A DNA stretch of 6,176 nt from Planctomicrobium piriforme (GTDB lineage: Bacteria; Planctomycetota; Planctomycetia; Pirellulales; PNKZ01): assembly GCA_945877965.1 (NCBI GenBank), contig CAMCTH010000298.1, forward strand, positions 1-6,176, written 5' to 3'. This document shows positions 1 through 5,834 of the stretch, piece by piece (within the stretch, counting starts at the first letter, position 1; every line of letters starts with the position of its first letter). The notes under the pieces are model-generated. The model saw only the letters and a list, made by a program, of their open reading frames with translations, did not search any database and was not told the origin of the DNA. Both the position numbers and the translations under genes were made by a program.

Positions 1-41
1 GCCACCCCACGTATGGGTGACTGCGATATGCCCGTTCTTGA

Positions 42-596
42 ATGAGGACAACGCGTTACGGCAATAAGGGTCTGAAGCAGAATCGCTTGGTGCTATTTCC
101 GGCCAGCCCCCCTTTTTGGATTGGGTGGCGAGAACCCACGCACAAAACTCCCAAATGTTGTGACGCGCAGCAGCGCGGCGAATCGCGGCTCACCATCAAT
201 CCAAACGGCGAATTGAATCGCGCGGTCGTGCTGGGCGATTCGTTTTTTTGGGCCCTCGAGCCCTTTGTCAGCGAGCATTGGCAGCGCGTCCGTTACGCCT
301 GGGGAGCCGACTTCCCCAGCGAATTGATCGAGCAAGAACGGCCGGAACTCGTCGTGCAAGAAATGGTCGAACGGCGCCTGATGATCTACGACCCGACAAG
401 CTCGCATGTCGGGAACGGCTCGGCGGGATGCTCCGCTATTACTACCGCACTGCGGCTTGAAGGGCGGACTCCTGAGCGGCCGGCTCCAACGGCGGCTTGC
501 GGCCTGGGTCGGCCGTTGTCAACAACGCGAGATCGAACGGCTGTACGCGGAACGGGTCCAGCGGAAGGCCGCAGTGCTTCGGAGCAACGGGGGTAG
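42..596 (+). pseudogene. C-terminal fragment of an AlgX/DHHW-like SGNH-domain protein
   Basis: The open frame gives 184 residues, but only the middle looks like a real protein. From about residue 51 to 118 (nt 192-395) it has an Arg-Ala-Val-Val-Leu strand leading into GDSF (residues 65-68), then an ALEPFVSEHW helix, and it ends in ELVVQEMVERRLM. This GDSF...SEH...VxQEMVER pattern is the last part of the SGNH/AlgX-type O-acetyltransferase-like domain found in exopolysaccharide-modifying proteins. The usual N-terminal two thirds is missing: stop codons sit in this frame at 18-20 and 39-41, directly before the ATG at 42. After about nt 395 the sequence turns into low-complexity, Arg/Gly/Pro-rich peptide unlike the family, so the true end is probably lost. 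It may be a truncated relic or one piece of a frameshifted gene extending left of the window. The family call is from motif recall only. The opposite-strand frame at 93-407 is a shadow. Confidence 0.5.
389..460 (+). pseudogene. Short C-terminal remnant, possibly of a transposase/integrase
   Basis: In frame 2 this stretch encodes a 23-residue tail containing RERLGGMLRYYYRTAA followed directly by TGA (458-460). It reads as more protein-like than the overlapping frames. It resembles the C-terminal tails I associate with planctomycete integrase-type transposases, with an RLGG-L-YY-R-A pattern just before the stop. That memory is not firm enough for a family name. It starts where the SGNH-like frame stops making sense (about 390-395), which fits either a frameshift in the upstream fragment or a junction with foreign DNA. 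Upstream in the same frame the sequence is only a shadow of the SGNH-like fragment. Confidence 0.25.
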
Positions 597-702
597 ACCG
601 ATTCGACTCTCGCCGGATCAACATCGGCGGTAAAATGAGCTCCGCCAAAAGATCGATCCCGAAGTGCTCCGACGCATCGACCTGCTCGCCGACGCAGAAT
701 AG
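406..702 (+). pseudogene. Decayed coding remnant with an internal TAA, unknown family
   Basis: Frame 1 carries a convincing charged helical protein segment from about nt 463: residues such as REIERLYAERVQRKAAVL, then GGRPIRLSPDQHRR, then TAA at 631-633. Beyond the stop, in the same frame, it continues with NELRQKIDPEVLRRIDLL and ends at TAG (700-702). One base change (AAA to TAA) would account for the break, giving a Lys in a run of basic residues. The R-L-(S/T)-x-DQ-x-RR segment faintly recalls the N-terminal helix-turn-helix part of planctomycete integrases, but this is a guess. No start codon with a ribosome site is evident, and the part between 385 and about 462 is doubtful. Best treated as a pseudogene next to other debris. 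Confidence 0.35.
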
Positions 703-910
703 CGTCCTCATGGAAACCGAAGTCACCAATTGCACGGGATTTACACGTCGGCTCGATATTTTGACCATACGGGGTTACGACCCAAAACCGACGGCACGAA
801 GATCGGTGGACTAACGCAGCGAGTAAGGACCTACGTCATGTCAACGACGGGTTCTCGAAGTACCGATGGCTCGATGAAATTGAAGTTAGCGCTGCGGACC
901 GGACGCGTAC
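703..910. other. Non-coding gap downstream of the operon
   Basis: Together with 1-702 this makes about 900 bases without an intact gene. In 703-910 I see no plausible protein on either strand, no tRNA-like fold, and no GC-rich hairpin followed by T residues that would serve as an intrinsic terminator for the minus-strand operon ending at 911. It may hold further unrecognisable remnant sequence. Confidence 0.4.
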
Positions 911-2548
911 TCATTCTTGCGCGGCGCGGCGGCGGAGTTCGAGGCGGCGAATCTTGCCGCTGATCGTCTTCGGCAAGTGATCGACGAACTCGATTTCTCG
1001 GGGGTACTTGTAGGGGGCCATCACGCGCTTGACATGTTCCTGCAATTCGGATTTCAAAGCGTCGCTCCCCTGGCAGCCGACGGCCAGGACGACGTAGGCC
1101 TTGACGATTTCGCCGCGAATCGGATCCGGCTTGCCGACCACCGCCGTCTCCACCACTGCGGCATGCTCGATCAAGGCGCTCTCCACTTCGAACGGGCCGA
1201 TGCGGTACGGGGAACTCGTGATGACGTCATCGGCGCGGCCGACGAACCAAACATAACCGTCCGTGTCGGTGTAGGCGCAATCTCCGGTGACGTACCAACC
1301 GTCGTGAAACGAGCCGGCGGTGGCCTGCGGATTCCGCCAATACTCCTGAAACAAGCCGAGTGGCCGATTCGGTTCGACTCGCACGGCCAGCGCGCCGGTT
1401 TGTCCCGACGGAAGGCGATTTCCTGCTTCGTTGATCACCGCCAGATCAATTCCCGGAGTGGGGAGACCCATTGAACCGGCCCGCACCTCGATGCCTGGAA
1501 AATTAGCACAGAGCACGACCGATTCGGTCTGCCCGTAGCCGTCGCGGATAGTGTGACCCGTGGAGCGTTGCCAGACGGATATCACCTCGGGATTTAACGG
1601 TTCTCCCGCGGCCACGCACTGCCGCAGGGTTGCCGGACGAAAACCGTTCAGGTCGAGTTGCACAAGATAACGGTAAACGGTCGGGGCCGCGCACAATGAC
1701 GTAATCGGAAACTCGGTGAGGTATTTCAGAACCTCGTCGGGTTGAAACTTGGCCTTGCTGTACTGCACGAAGATGGTCGCGCCGCACAGCCATGGGCCGA
1801 ACAAACTCGACCAAGCGGCCTTGGCCCAGCCGGTGTCGGAGATATTCCAGTGCAGGTCGTCCTCGCCGAGATCGAGCCACAATCGTCCCGTCGCGGCATG
1901 CCCTAAGCCATAACTCGCCTGCGTGTGCAGGACCATCTTCGGCATGCCGGTCGTGCCCGAGGTAAAAAAAATCAGCGCCGGGTCCGTGCTGCGTGTCAGC
2001 GGCTGATCGGGAGGGGCCGCGGCGGTCGACGCGAGATCTTCGTAAGCATGCCAGCCCGCGCGGCAGTCGTTCGACACCAGGACGCGGTGACGGAGCGTCG
2101 GCAACGGCTCCGTGATCGAATCAATCTTGTCCGCGCCGTCGTCGTCGGTGATGACGGCGACCGCATCGGAAGTCGTCAGCCGGTATTTCAGATCGCGAGC
2201 GGTTAAGAGCGCCGTCCCCGGCATGGCGACCAGGCCGCCTTTGAGCAGGCCCACCATCGACTCCCACCAAGGGACGATGCGCGGCAGCAGCACGAGGATG
2301 CGATCGCCCGGTTGCAGGCCCAGGTGCGCCAATGCCTGCGCCACCGCACTCGAACGGGCCGAGATTTCGGCCCAGGTCACTTGGTGCTCTGTGTCGGCGC
2401 CCACCCACCACAAGGCCACGCGATCGGGAGTGGTCGCGGCACGCTGGTCGACGACGTCGCGGCCGAAATTGAAAAACTCCGGGCACTCCCAACGAAAGGT
2501 TTGCCGCAGACGATCGTAGTCGGCCCGATTGGTAATGCGGTCTAACAT
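911..2548 (-). CDS. AMP-forming acyl-CoA synthetase, medium-chain (ACSM-like) type
   Basis: Cytoplasmic ligase predicted to turn a free carboxylate, ATP and CoA into acyl-CoA, AMP and PPi. In the 545-residue form the ANL-superfamily motifs run in order: phosphate-binding FFTSGTTGMPK (194-204), substrate/adenine segment DGYGQTES (336-343), TGD (421-423), the GRADD hinge (437-441) and the C-terminal SGKIRR with the adenylation Lys at 532. An N-terminal WWV...ILVLLPR...PWW segment and PGTALLTARD are typical of medium-chain and ACSM ligases rather than acetyl-CoA synthetase. Start choice: the ATG at 2548 has GGAG six bases upstream (2555-2558). The longer form starting with GTG at 2608 lacks a visible ribosome site, adds 20 residues unlike the family, and would overlap the preceding gene by 14 bp. 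It is the third gene of the operon, 46 bp after the mutase small subunit-GTPase fusion, so it probably supplies that mutase with substrate. The acid used cannot be read from sequence; short branched acids are an inference. Confidence 0.9.
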   Translation of the reverse strand: MLDRITNRADYDRLRQTFRWECPEFFNFGRDVVDQRAATTPDRVALWWVGADTEHQVTWAEISARSSAVAQALAHLGLQPGDRILVLLPRIVPWWESMVGLLKGGLVAMPGTALLTARDLKYRLTTSDAVAVITDDDGADKIDSITEPLPTLRHRVLVSNDCRAGWHAYEDLASTAAAPPDQPLTRSTDPALIFFTSGTTGMPKMVLHTQASYGLGHAATGRLWLDLGEDDLHWNISDTGWAKAAWSSLFGPWLCGATIFVQYSKAKFQPDEVLKYLTEFPITSLCAAPTVYRYLVQLDLNGFRPATLRQCVAAGEPLNPEVISVWQRSTGHTIRDGYGQTESVVLCANFPGIEVRAGSMGLPTPGIDLAVINEAGNRLPSGQTGALAVRVEPNRPLGLFQEYWRNPQATAGSFHDGWYVTGDCAYTDTDGYVWFVGRADDVITSSPYRIGPFEVESALIEHAAVVETAVVGKPDPIRGEIVKAYVVLAVGCQGSDALKSELQEHVKRVMAPYKYPREIEFVDHLPKTISGKIRRLELRRRAAQE

Positions 2549-2554
2549 GGGCGG

Positions 2555-2558
2555 CTCC
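2555..2558 (-). promoter_or_regulatory. Ribosome binding site deciding the ligase start
   Basis: The minus strand reads GGAG followed by six bases (CCGCCC) and the ATG at 2548. The alternative GTG start at 2608 has no comparable purine-rich site, so this supports the shorter ligase. Confidence 0.6.
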
Positions 2559-2594
2559 GAACCGGGTAATTCTTGCAGTTGACGACCTGGACGA

Positions 2595-3764
2595 TCAGCG
2601 TGCGTCACGTTGCGAACGTTGCGGGACGCCTTGCAGCGTGTCCCACAACTCTTGTAGTCCTGCCCGCTTCGCAGCGCTGACTTTGAGCACCGGCACCGCG
2701 CGCGAACCGGGTAAGTTCAACAGTTCGTGAACCTGCGAAAAGGTCGCGTCGGCACCGGGCAGATCGGCCTTATGAACCACCACCACGTCGGCGACTTCGA
2801 GCAGCCCGGCTTTCTCCCATTGCAGCTCATCGCCCGTCTCCGGCTGCAGCAATACGACCAACGCATCGGCCAGTCCGTAGACCGCCGTGTCTCCTTGTCC
2901 GGCGCCGACCGTTTCGAGAATCACCGTCTGGAAGCCAAAGAGCTGCAGGAGCTCCATCATGACGTCGAGATGCTCGGCGATTCCCTGCTGGCCTGCGCGA
3001 GCGGGAAGACTGCGAATGAACAAGCCCATGTCCTCGGCAGGCTTCGAGATTCGCACGCGGTCGCCCAACAGCGCGCCACCGGTCAGCGGGCTCTCGGGAT
3101 CGCAGCACAACACGGCCACCGTTTGTCCCAGGCTGCGCAAGAACTCCACCAGGCGGCCGATCAAGCTGCTCTTCCCCACGCCGCCGCTGCCGCTCAGGGC
3201 GACGGTGCGACTCGTTCGCGGACCGCCGTTGTTTACCGACGCCCGTGTTTCTCGCAGTACTGCCTCGGGCAATTCGCCCCGTGCCGCCAGAGTTAACAGC
3301 CGCGACAGCGCCCGTCTGTCTTTCTGCACAAAGCGCTGCACCAGATCGGCCGGTTCGGCGGACTTGGCGCTTGTGCGCAGGAAGTCGACGATCTGGGGAA
3401 CGGAGGTTCCCGGGCCGAAGATCCCTTTCACGCCCAACTCGGTTAGCTTGGTCGCATCGTCATTCGGAATGATTCCGCCGATGATGACTCCCACGTTATC
3501 GAGTCCCCGCGTCCGCAATAGTTCCAGCACGCGCGGCACGAGCGTCATGTGGGCGCCGCTGAGCAGGCTGATTCCCAGCCAGCCGGCATCTTCGTCGAGC
3601 GCGGCCTGCACGACGGCCTCGGGCGATTGCCAAATTCCGGCGTAGATGACGTGGAATCCCGCGTCACGCAGGCCCCGCGCCACGATCCGAATGCCGCGGT
3701 CGTGACCGTCGAGGCCGATTTTTGAAAGCACGATTCGCGGGGCGATTCCTGGCGGCGTCATCAT
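2595..3764 (-). CDS. Acyl-CoA mutase B12-binding subunit fused to MeaB/MeaI-type G-protein chaperone
   Basis: A 389-residue two-domain cytoplasmic protein. Residues about 8-132 form the cobalamin-binding Rossmann domain of the mutase small subunit: base-off DxHxxG motif DGHDRG (19-24) with His21 as lower axial ligand, SLLSGAH (66-72) and VIIGG (93-97). Residues about 138-180 are the helical lead-in typical of MeaB (RFVQKDRRALSRLLTL). Residues about 185-378 are the G domain: Walker A GSGGVGKS (192-199), CDPESPLTGGALLGDR switch segment (221-236), ETVGAGQGD (284-292), TGDELQ (310-315) and base-recognition motif HKAD (331-334). The family normally gives ATP:cobalamin adenosyltransferase-to-mutase hand-off and protection against inactivation. 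Oddities: HKAD replaces the usual NKxD, and the chain ends soon after GLQELWDTL, lacking most of the C-terminal arm by which stand-alone MeaB dimerises. Domain order equals the N-terminal half of IcmF. It overlaps the large subunit gene by 4 bp (ATGA) and has GGAG seven bases before its ATG, so the two are translationally coupled partners. Confidence 0.92.
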   Translation of the reverse strand: MMTPPGIAPRIVLSKIGLDGHDRGIRIVARGLRDAGFHVIYAGIWQSPEAVVQAALDEDAGWLGISLLSGAHMTLVPRVLELLRTRGLDNVGVIIGGIIPNDDATKLTELGVKGIFGPGTSVPQIVDFLRTSAKSAEPADLVQRFVQKDRRALSRLLTLAARGELPEAVLRETRASVNNGGPRTSRTVALSGSGGVGKSSLIGRLVEFLRSLGQTVAVLCCDPESPLTGGALLGDRVRISKPAEDMGLFIRSLPARAGQQGIAEHLDVMMELLQLFGFQTVILETVGAGQGDTAVYGLADALVVLLQPETGDELQWEKAGLLEVADVVVVHKADLPGADATFSQVHELLNLPGSRAVPVLKVSAAKRAGLQELWDTLQGVPQRSQRDAR

Positions 3765-5413
3765 CCACTTTCTCCACCCGGCGCATAACGTCCGAAGACA
3801 TCGGCCAGTGCGTCCATAATTTCTCCCACCGTCGCGCGGGCCCGAGCTGCTTGTAGCAAAGCGGGTAGCACATTGCGATTCTCCGCCGCAACGCGCCTCA
3901 ACTCATCGAGGACCGCCTGCCAGTCGGTTGCGTTGCGACGCTCTCTCAAGCTCTGGAGTTTCTCGACCTGCTCCTGCTCCACGGTGGGGTCGACTTCGTG
4001 AAGGTCGCATGGCTTTTCCTCAGACTCCTCGAACGCATTCATCCCGACGACGATTTTCTGCCGAGTGTCGACGGCTTGCTGCCAGGCGAATGCCGACTCG
4101 GCAATCTCGCGACGGAAGAAGCCGGTCTCGATGGCTCGGATCATCCCCCCGCGCGATTGGATCTTTTCAAAGTACGCTTCCGCTTCGCGACGCATCTGTT
4201 CGGTCAGCGTTTCGACGAAGTAGCTCCCACCCAGCGGATCGACCGTGTTAGGAACTCCCGTTTCATAGGCCAACACTTGCTGCGTCCGCACCGCCAAGGT
4301 CACGGCATGCTCCGACGGAAGCGACAGCGTTTCGTCCATGCTGTTGGTATGCAGAGACTGACAACCTCCCAGGACGGCGGCCAACGCCTGATAGGCAACG
4401 CGCATGAGATTGACTTCGGGCTGCCGATCTTGGAGCGAACAGCCGGCGGTTTGCGCGTGAAATCGCAGTTTCAGCGACGATTCCTCGCGGGCTCCGTAAC
4501 GGTTTCGCATCAGATCGGCCCACAAGCTACGGGCGGCCCGATACTTGGCGATTTCTTCAAACAGGTCGTTGTGGGCGTTGAAAAAGAAACTAAGTCGGGG
4601 CGCAAAACTGTCTACCGGCAGGCCCCGAGCGAGGCACTGCTCGACGTAGTGCATCCCATCGGCCAGCGTCATCGCGAGTTCTTGAACGGCCGTCGAACCG
4701 GCTTCGCGAATGTGGTAGCCGCTGATCGATACCGTGTTCCACTGCGGCACATGCTCCGTGCAGAACTCGATCAGATCGACGACCAGCCGCACCGACGGCT
4801 CCGGAGGAAAAACGAATTCGTTCTGCGCGTGAAACTCTTTCAGGATGTCGTTCTGAATCGTGCCGCGGAGCTTCCGCCAGTCGAAGCCCGACTCCTCGGC
4901 ATGCACGAGGAAGAAGGCCATGATGACGATGGCTGGAGAGTTGATGGTCATCGAGACGGAAATCTTCTCCAGATCGATTCCCTGGAACAACTCGCGGATA
5001 TCGTCGACGGTATCGACGGCCACTCCGAGCCGGCCGACTTCGCCCAAGGCTCGCGGGCTGTCGCTGTCCAATCCCATCAGGGTGGGCAGATCGAAGGCGG
5101 TACTCAGTCCGGTCTGTCCCTGCTTGAGTAGAAAATGGAAACGCTCATTCGTCTGCTTGGGTGTGCCGAAACCGGCAAACTGCCGCACCGTCCACAACCG
5201 CCCACGATACATGGTCGGATGAATGCCGCGGGTGAACGGATAACAACCAGGTTCGCCTAGCTGAGTTTCTCGACGACCATCGAGCGGTTCCAGATTGCAC
5301 TCGGTGTACAGCGGATCGATCGGCACGCCGCTAACCGTGGTAGCCGGTTCGGCCCTGTCTGGAACGCTAGCCAGAGGCTGGGTTGTTTGTGCTGCAGAGC
5401 CGGGAGCTGCCAT
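3761..5413 (-). CDS. Adenosylcobalamin-dependent acyl-CoA mutase large subunit, isobutyryl-CoA mutase-like
   Basis: Catalytic TIM-barrel subunit that rearranges an acyl-CoA carbon skeleton by radical chemistry, needing the B12-binding partner encoded next. Seen in the 550-residue form: PFTRGIHPTMY, then WTVRQFAGFG with Phe79; GLSTAFDL with Ser104 and Ala106; GTIQNDILKEFHAQNEF with Gln197; and SGYHIREAG with His234. Methylmalonyl-CoA mutase has Tyr89 and Arg207 at the Phe and Gln sites, isobutyryl-CoA mutase has Phe80 and Gln198, and 2-hydroxyisobutyryl-CoA mutase has Asp where Ala106 is. The set here is that of isobutyryl-CoA mutase or IcmF. There is no C-terminal B12 domain, and the chain ends after the shield helices (ARATVGEIMDALADVFG). 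Start choice: the ATG at 5413 places the key Phe at residue 79, matching Phe80 in IcmA. The frame stays open to an ATG at 5530 (589 residues), but those 39 residues (MVTVPSPDRFQAQA...) derive largely from a repeated leader sequence. Neither start has a strong ribosome site. Product inference: interconverts isobutyryl-/n-butyryl-CoA or a related branched pair. Confidence 0.9.
   Translation of the reverse strand: MAAPGSAAQTTQPLASVPDRAEPATTVSGVPIDPLYTECNLEPLDGRRETQLGEPGCYPFTRGIHPTMYRGRLWTVRQFAGFGTPKQTNERFHFLLKQGQTGLSTAFDLPTLMGLDSDSPRALGEVGRLGVAVDTVDDIRELFQGIDLEKISVSMTINSPAIVIMAFFLVHAEESGFDWRKLRGTIQNDILKEFHAQNEFVFPPEPSVRLVVDLIEFCTEHVPQWNTVSISGYHIREAGSTAVQELAMTLADGMHYVEQCLARGLPVDSFAPRLSFFFNAHNDLFEEIAKYRAARSLWADLMRNRYGAREESSLKLRFHAQTAGCSLQDRQPEVNLMRVAYQALAAVLGGCQSLHTNSMDETLSLPSEHAVTLAVRTQQVLAYETGVPNTVDPLGGSYFVETLTEQMRREAEAYFEKIQSRGGMIRAIETGFFRREIAESAFAWQQAVDTRQKIVVGMNAFEESEEKPCDLHEVDPTVEQEQVEKLQSLRERRNATDWQAVLDELRRVAAENRNVLPALLQAARARATVGEIMDALADVFGRYAPGGESG
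3772..3775 (-). promoter_or_regulatory. Ribosome binding site for the B12-binding/GTPase fusion
   Basis: GGAG on the minus strand lies seven bases before the ATG at 3764, inside the last codons of the large subunit gene. With the ATGA stop/start overlap this favours coupled translation of the two mutase proteins. A second ATG follows immediately (3759-3761) and would also be usable. Confidence 0.6.
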
Positions 5414-5488
5414 CGATATCGCTTTCGTCCGAGAAAAACACGAGACGGGATGGGCTGTCTTGAACCTGTCGGTCAACCTTTCCTGTTT

Positions 5489-5588
5489 GGCCTGAGCTTG
5501 GAACCGATCCGGACTTGGAACGGTCACCATTTTAACAACGCGTCGCTCACCCCGCGTCTAACGCGGAATGAATTTCCAGCGTTTTCTT
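5489..5588 (-). repeat. Direct repeat, copy 1 (leader of mutase gene)
   Basis: About 100 bp, roughly 87% identical by eye to copy 2 at 5608-5706, with one 1-base indel. Conserved blocks on the plus strand include CCATTTTAACAACGCG and GCGGAATGAATTT. On the minus strand it contains ATGGTGACCGTT and then codons for DRFQAQA. This is the ATG at 5530 that would give the long form of the mutase. Because the unit is duplicated outside the gene, its ATG is weak evidence for the real start. Confidence 0.85.
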
Positions 5589-5649
5589 TAACCGGGATTC
5601 CCCAGATGGCCTGAGCCTGGAACCGATCCCAGCTCGTAACGGTCGCCAT
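5525..5649 (-). other. Possible 41-codon upstream ORF in the leader
   Basis: Starting at the copy-2 ATG (5649), a frame encodes MATVTSWDRFQAQA and then about 27 unrelated residues before TGA at 5525-5527. That stop lies within the ATGGTGA that carries the copy-1 ATG, so the small frame would overlap the long mutase form by 6 nt. The first 14 residues match the copy-1 start at 11 positions. It may be a simple consequence of the duplication, a leader peptide, or the remains of a duplicated gene start. There is no ribosome site or known homologue to choose between these. Confidence 0.2.
5552..5566 (-). other. Small perfect hairpin inside repeat copy 1
   Basis: CCGCGT-CTA-ACGCGG forms a perfect 6-bp stem with a 3-base loop. 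The equivalent in copy 2 (5670-5684) is CCGCGT-CTA-GCGCGG, with one loop-proximal mismatch. It is not followed by a T-run in the minus-strand direction, so it is not a standard terminator. It could be an operator half-site pair or an mRNA stem-loop about 20 bases before the ATG at 5530. Confidence 0.45.
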
Positions 5650-5706
5650 TTTAACAACGCGCGCCCCCCCCGCGTCTAGCGCGGAATGAATTTTCATCGT
5701 TTTCTC
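5608..5706 (-). repeat. Direct repeat, copy 2
   Basis: Second copy, 119 bp to the right of copy 1 and separated from it by about 19 bp. It keeps the same order of blocks and on the minus strand an equivalent ATGGCGACCGTT start with DRFQAQA codons. The region corresponding to copy 1's TCGCTCACCCC has become a C-rich run (8 C at 5664-5671). Confidence 0.85.
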
Positions 5707-5834
5707 CGTCCTGATTCCGATTCCCTCGTTTCGACGACTGGATTTGAGACCGAAACTGTCGTTTTTCAGCCTTCCACACGAGCACCGCGCAGACCTTCCC
5801 CTGGGTCGAACCTGTTTTCGTCGTCATCCTGTTC

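Larger units (their letters stand above)
5414..5834. promoter_or_regulatory. Leader/intergenic region upstream of the mutase operon
   Basis: These 421 bases separate the transposase stop from the preferred mutase start, and any operon promoter on the minus strand should lie here. I see no clear -35/-10 pair; sigma-70 boxes may not be informative in this lineage. It contains the two-copy direct repeat (5489-5706), a perfect 6-bp inverted repeat with a 3-base loop, an 8-C run (5664-5671), and an inverted pair GTTTCG/CGAAAC (5728-5733 and 5751-5756, 17-base spacer) that could be an operator or chance. The right end of the insertion sequence should fall between about 5710 and 5834, but I could not define its terminal inverted repeat. 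No cobalamin riboswitch consensus was recognised. Confidence 0.35.

Noticed and set aside
442..768. 108-residue minus-strand open frame at the left
   Set aside because: Overlaps the better plus-strand remnant frames, has no recognisable pattern, and cannot be told from chance.
917..1474. 185-residue plus-strand open frame opposite the ligase
   Set aside because: Shadow of the ligase C-terminal domain; no ribosome site or recognisable motif.
2887..3645. 252-residue plus-strand open frame opposite the B12-binding/GTPase fusion
   Set aside because: Ser/Arg/Pro-rich composition typical of an antisense shadow, over a minus-strand gene with well-conserved motifs.
3998..5131. 377-residue plus-strand open frame opposite the mutase gene
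   Set aside because: It is an antisense shadow of a GC-rich gene: no domain pattern is visible in it, and the minus-strand frame shows clear family motifs throughout.
5489..5706. CRISPR-like array
   Set aside because: Only two long, imperfect copies with a 19-bp gap and no regular spacers; this is a simple duplication.
5728..5756. GTTTCG/CGAAAC inverted pair as an operator or insertion-sequence terminal repeat
   Set aside because: Six-base arms with a 17-base spacer are within chance expectation, and no second copy was found; only mentioned within the leader description.
5414..5834. Cobalamin riboswitch in the leader of a B12-dependent enzyme operon
   Set aside because: The expected conserved B12-box sequence was not recognised, and the direct repeat structure does not resemble the aptamer.
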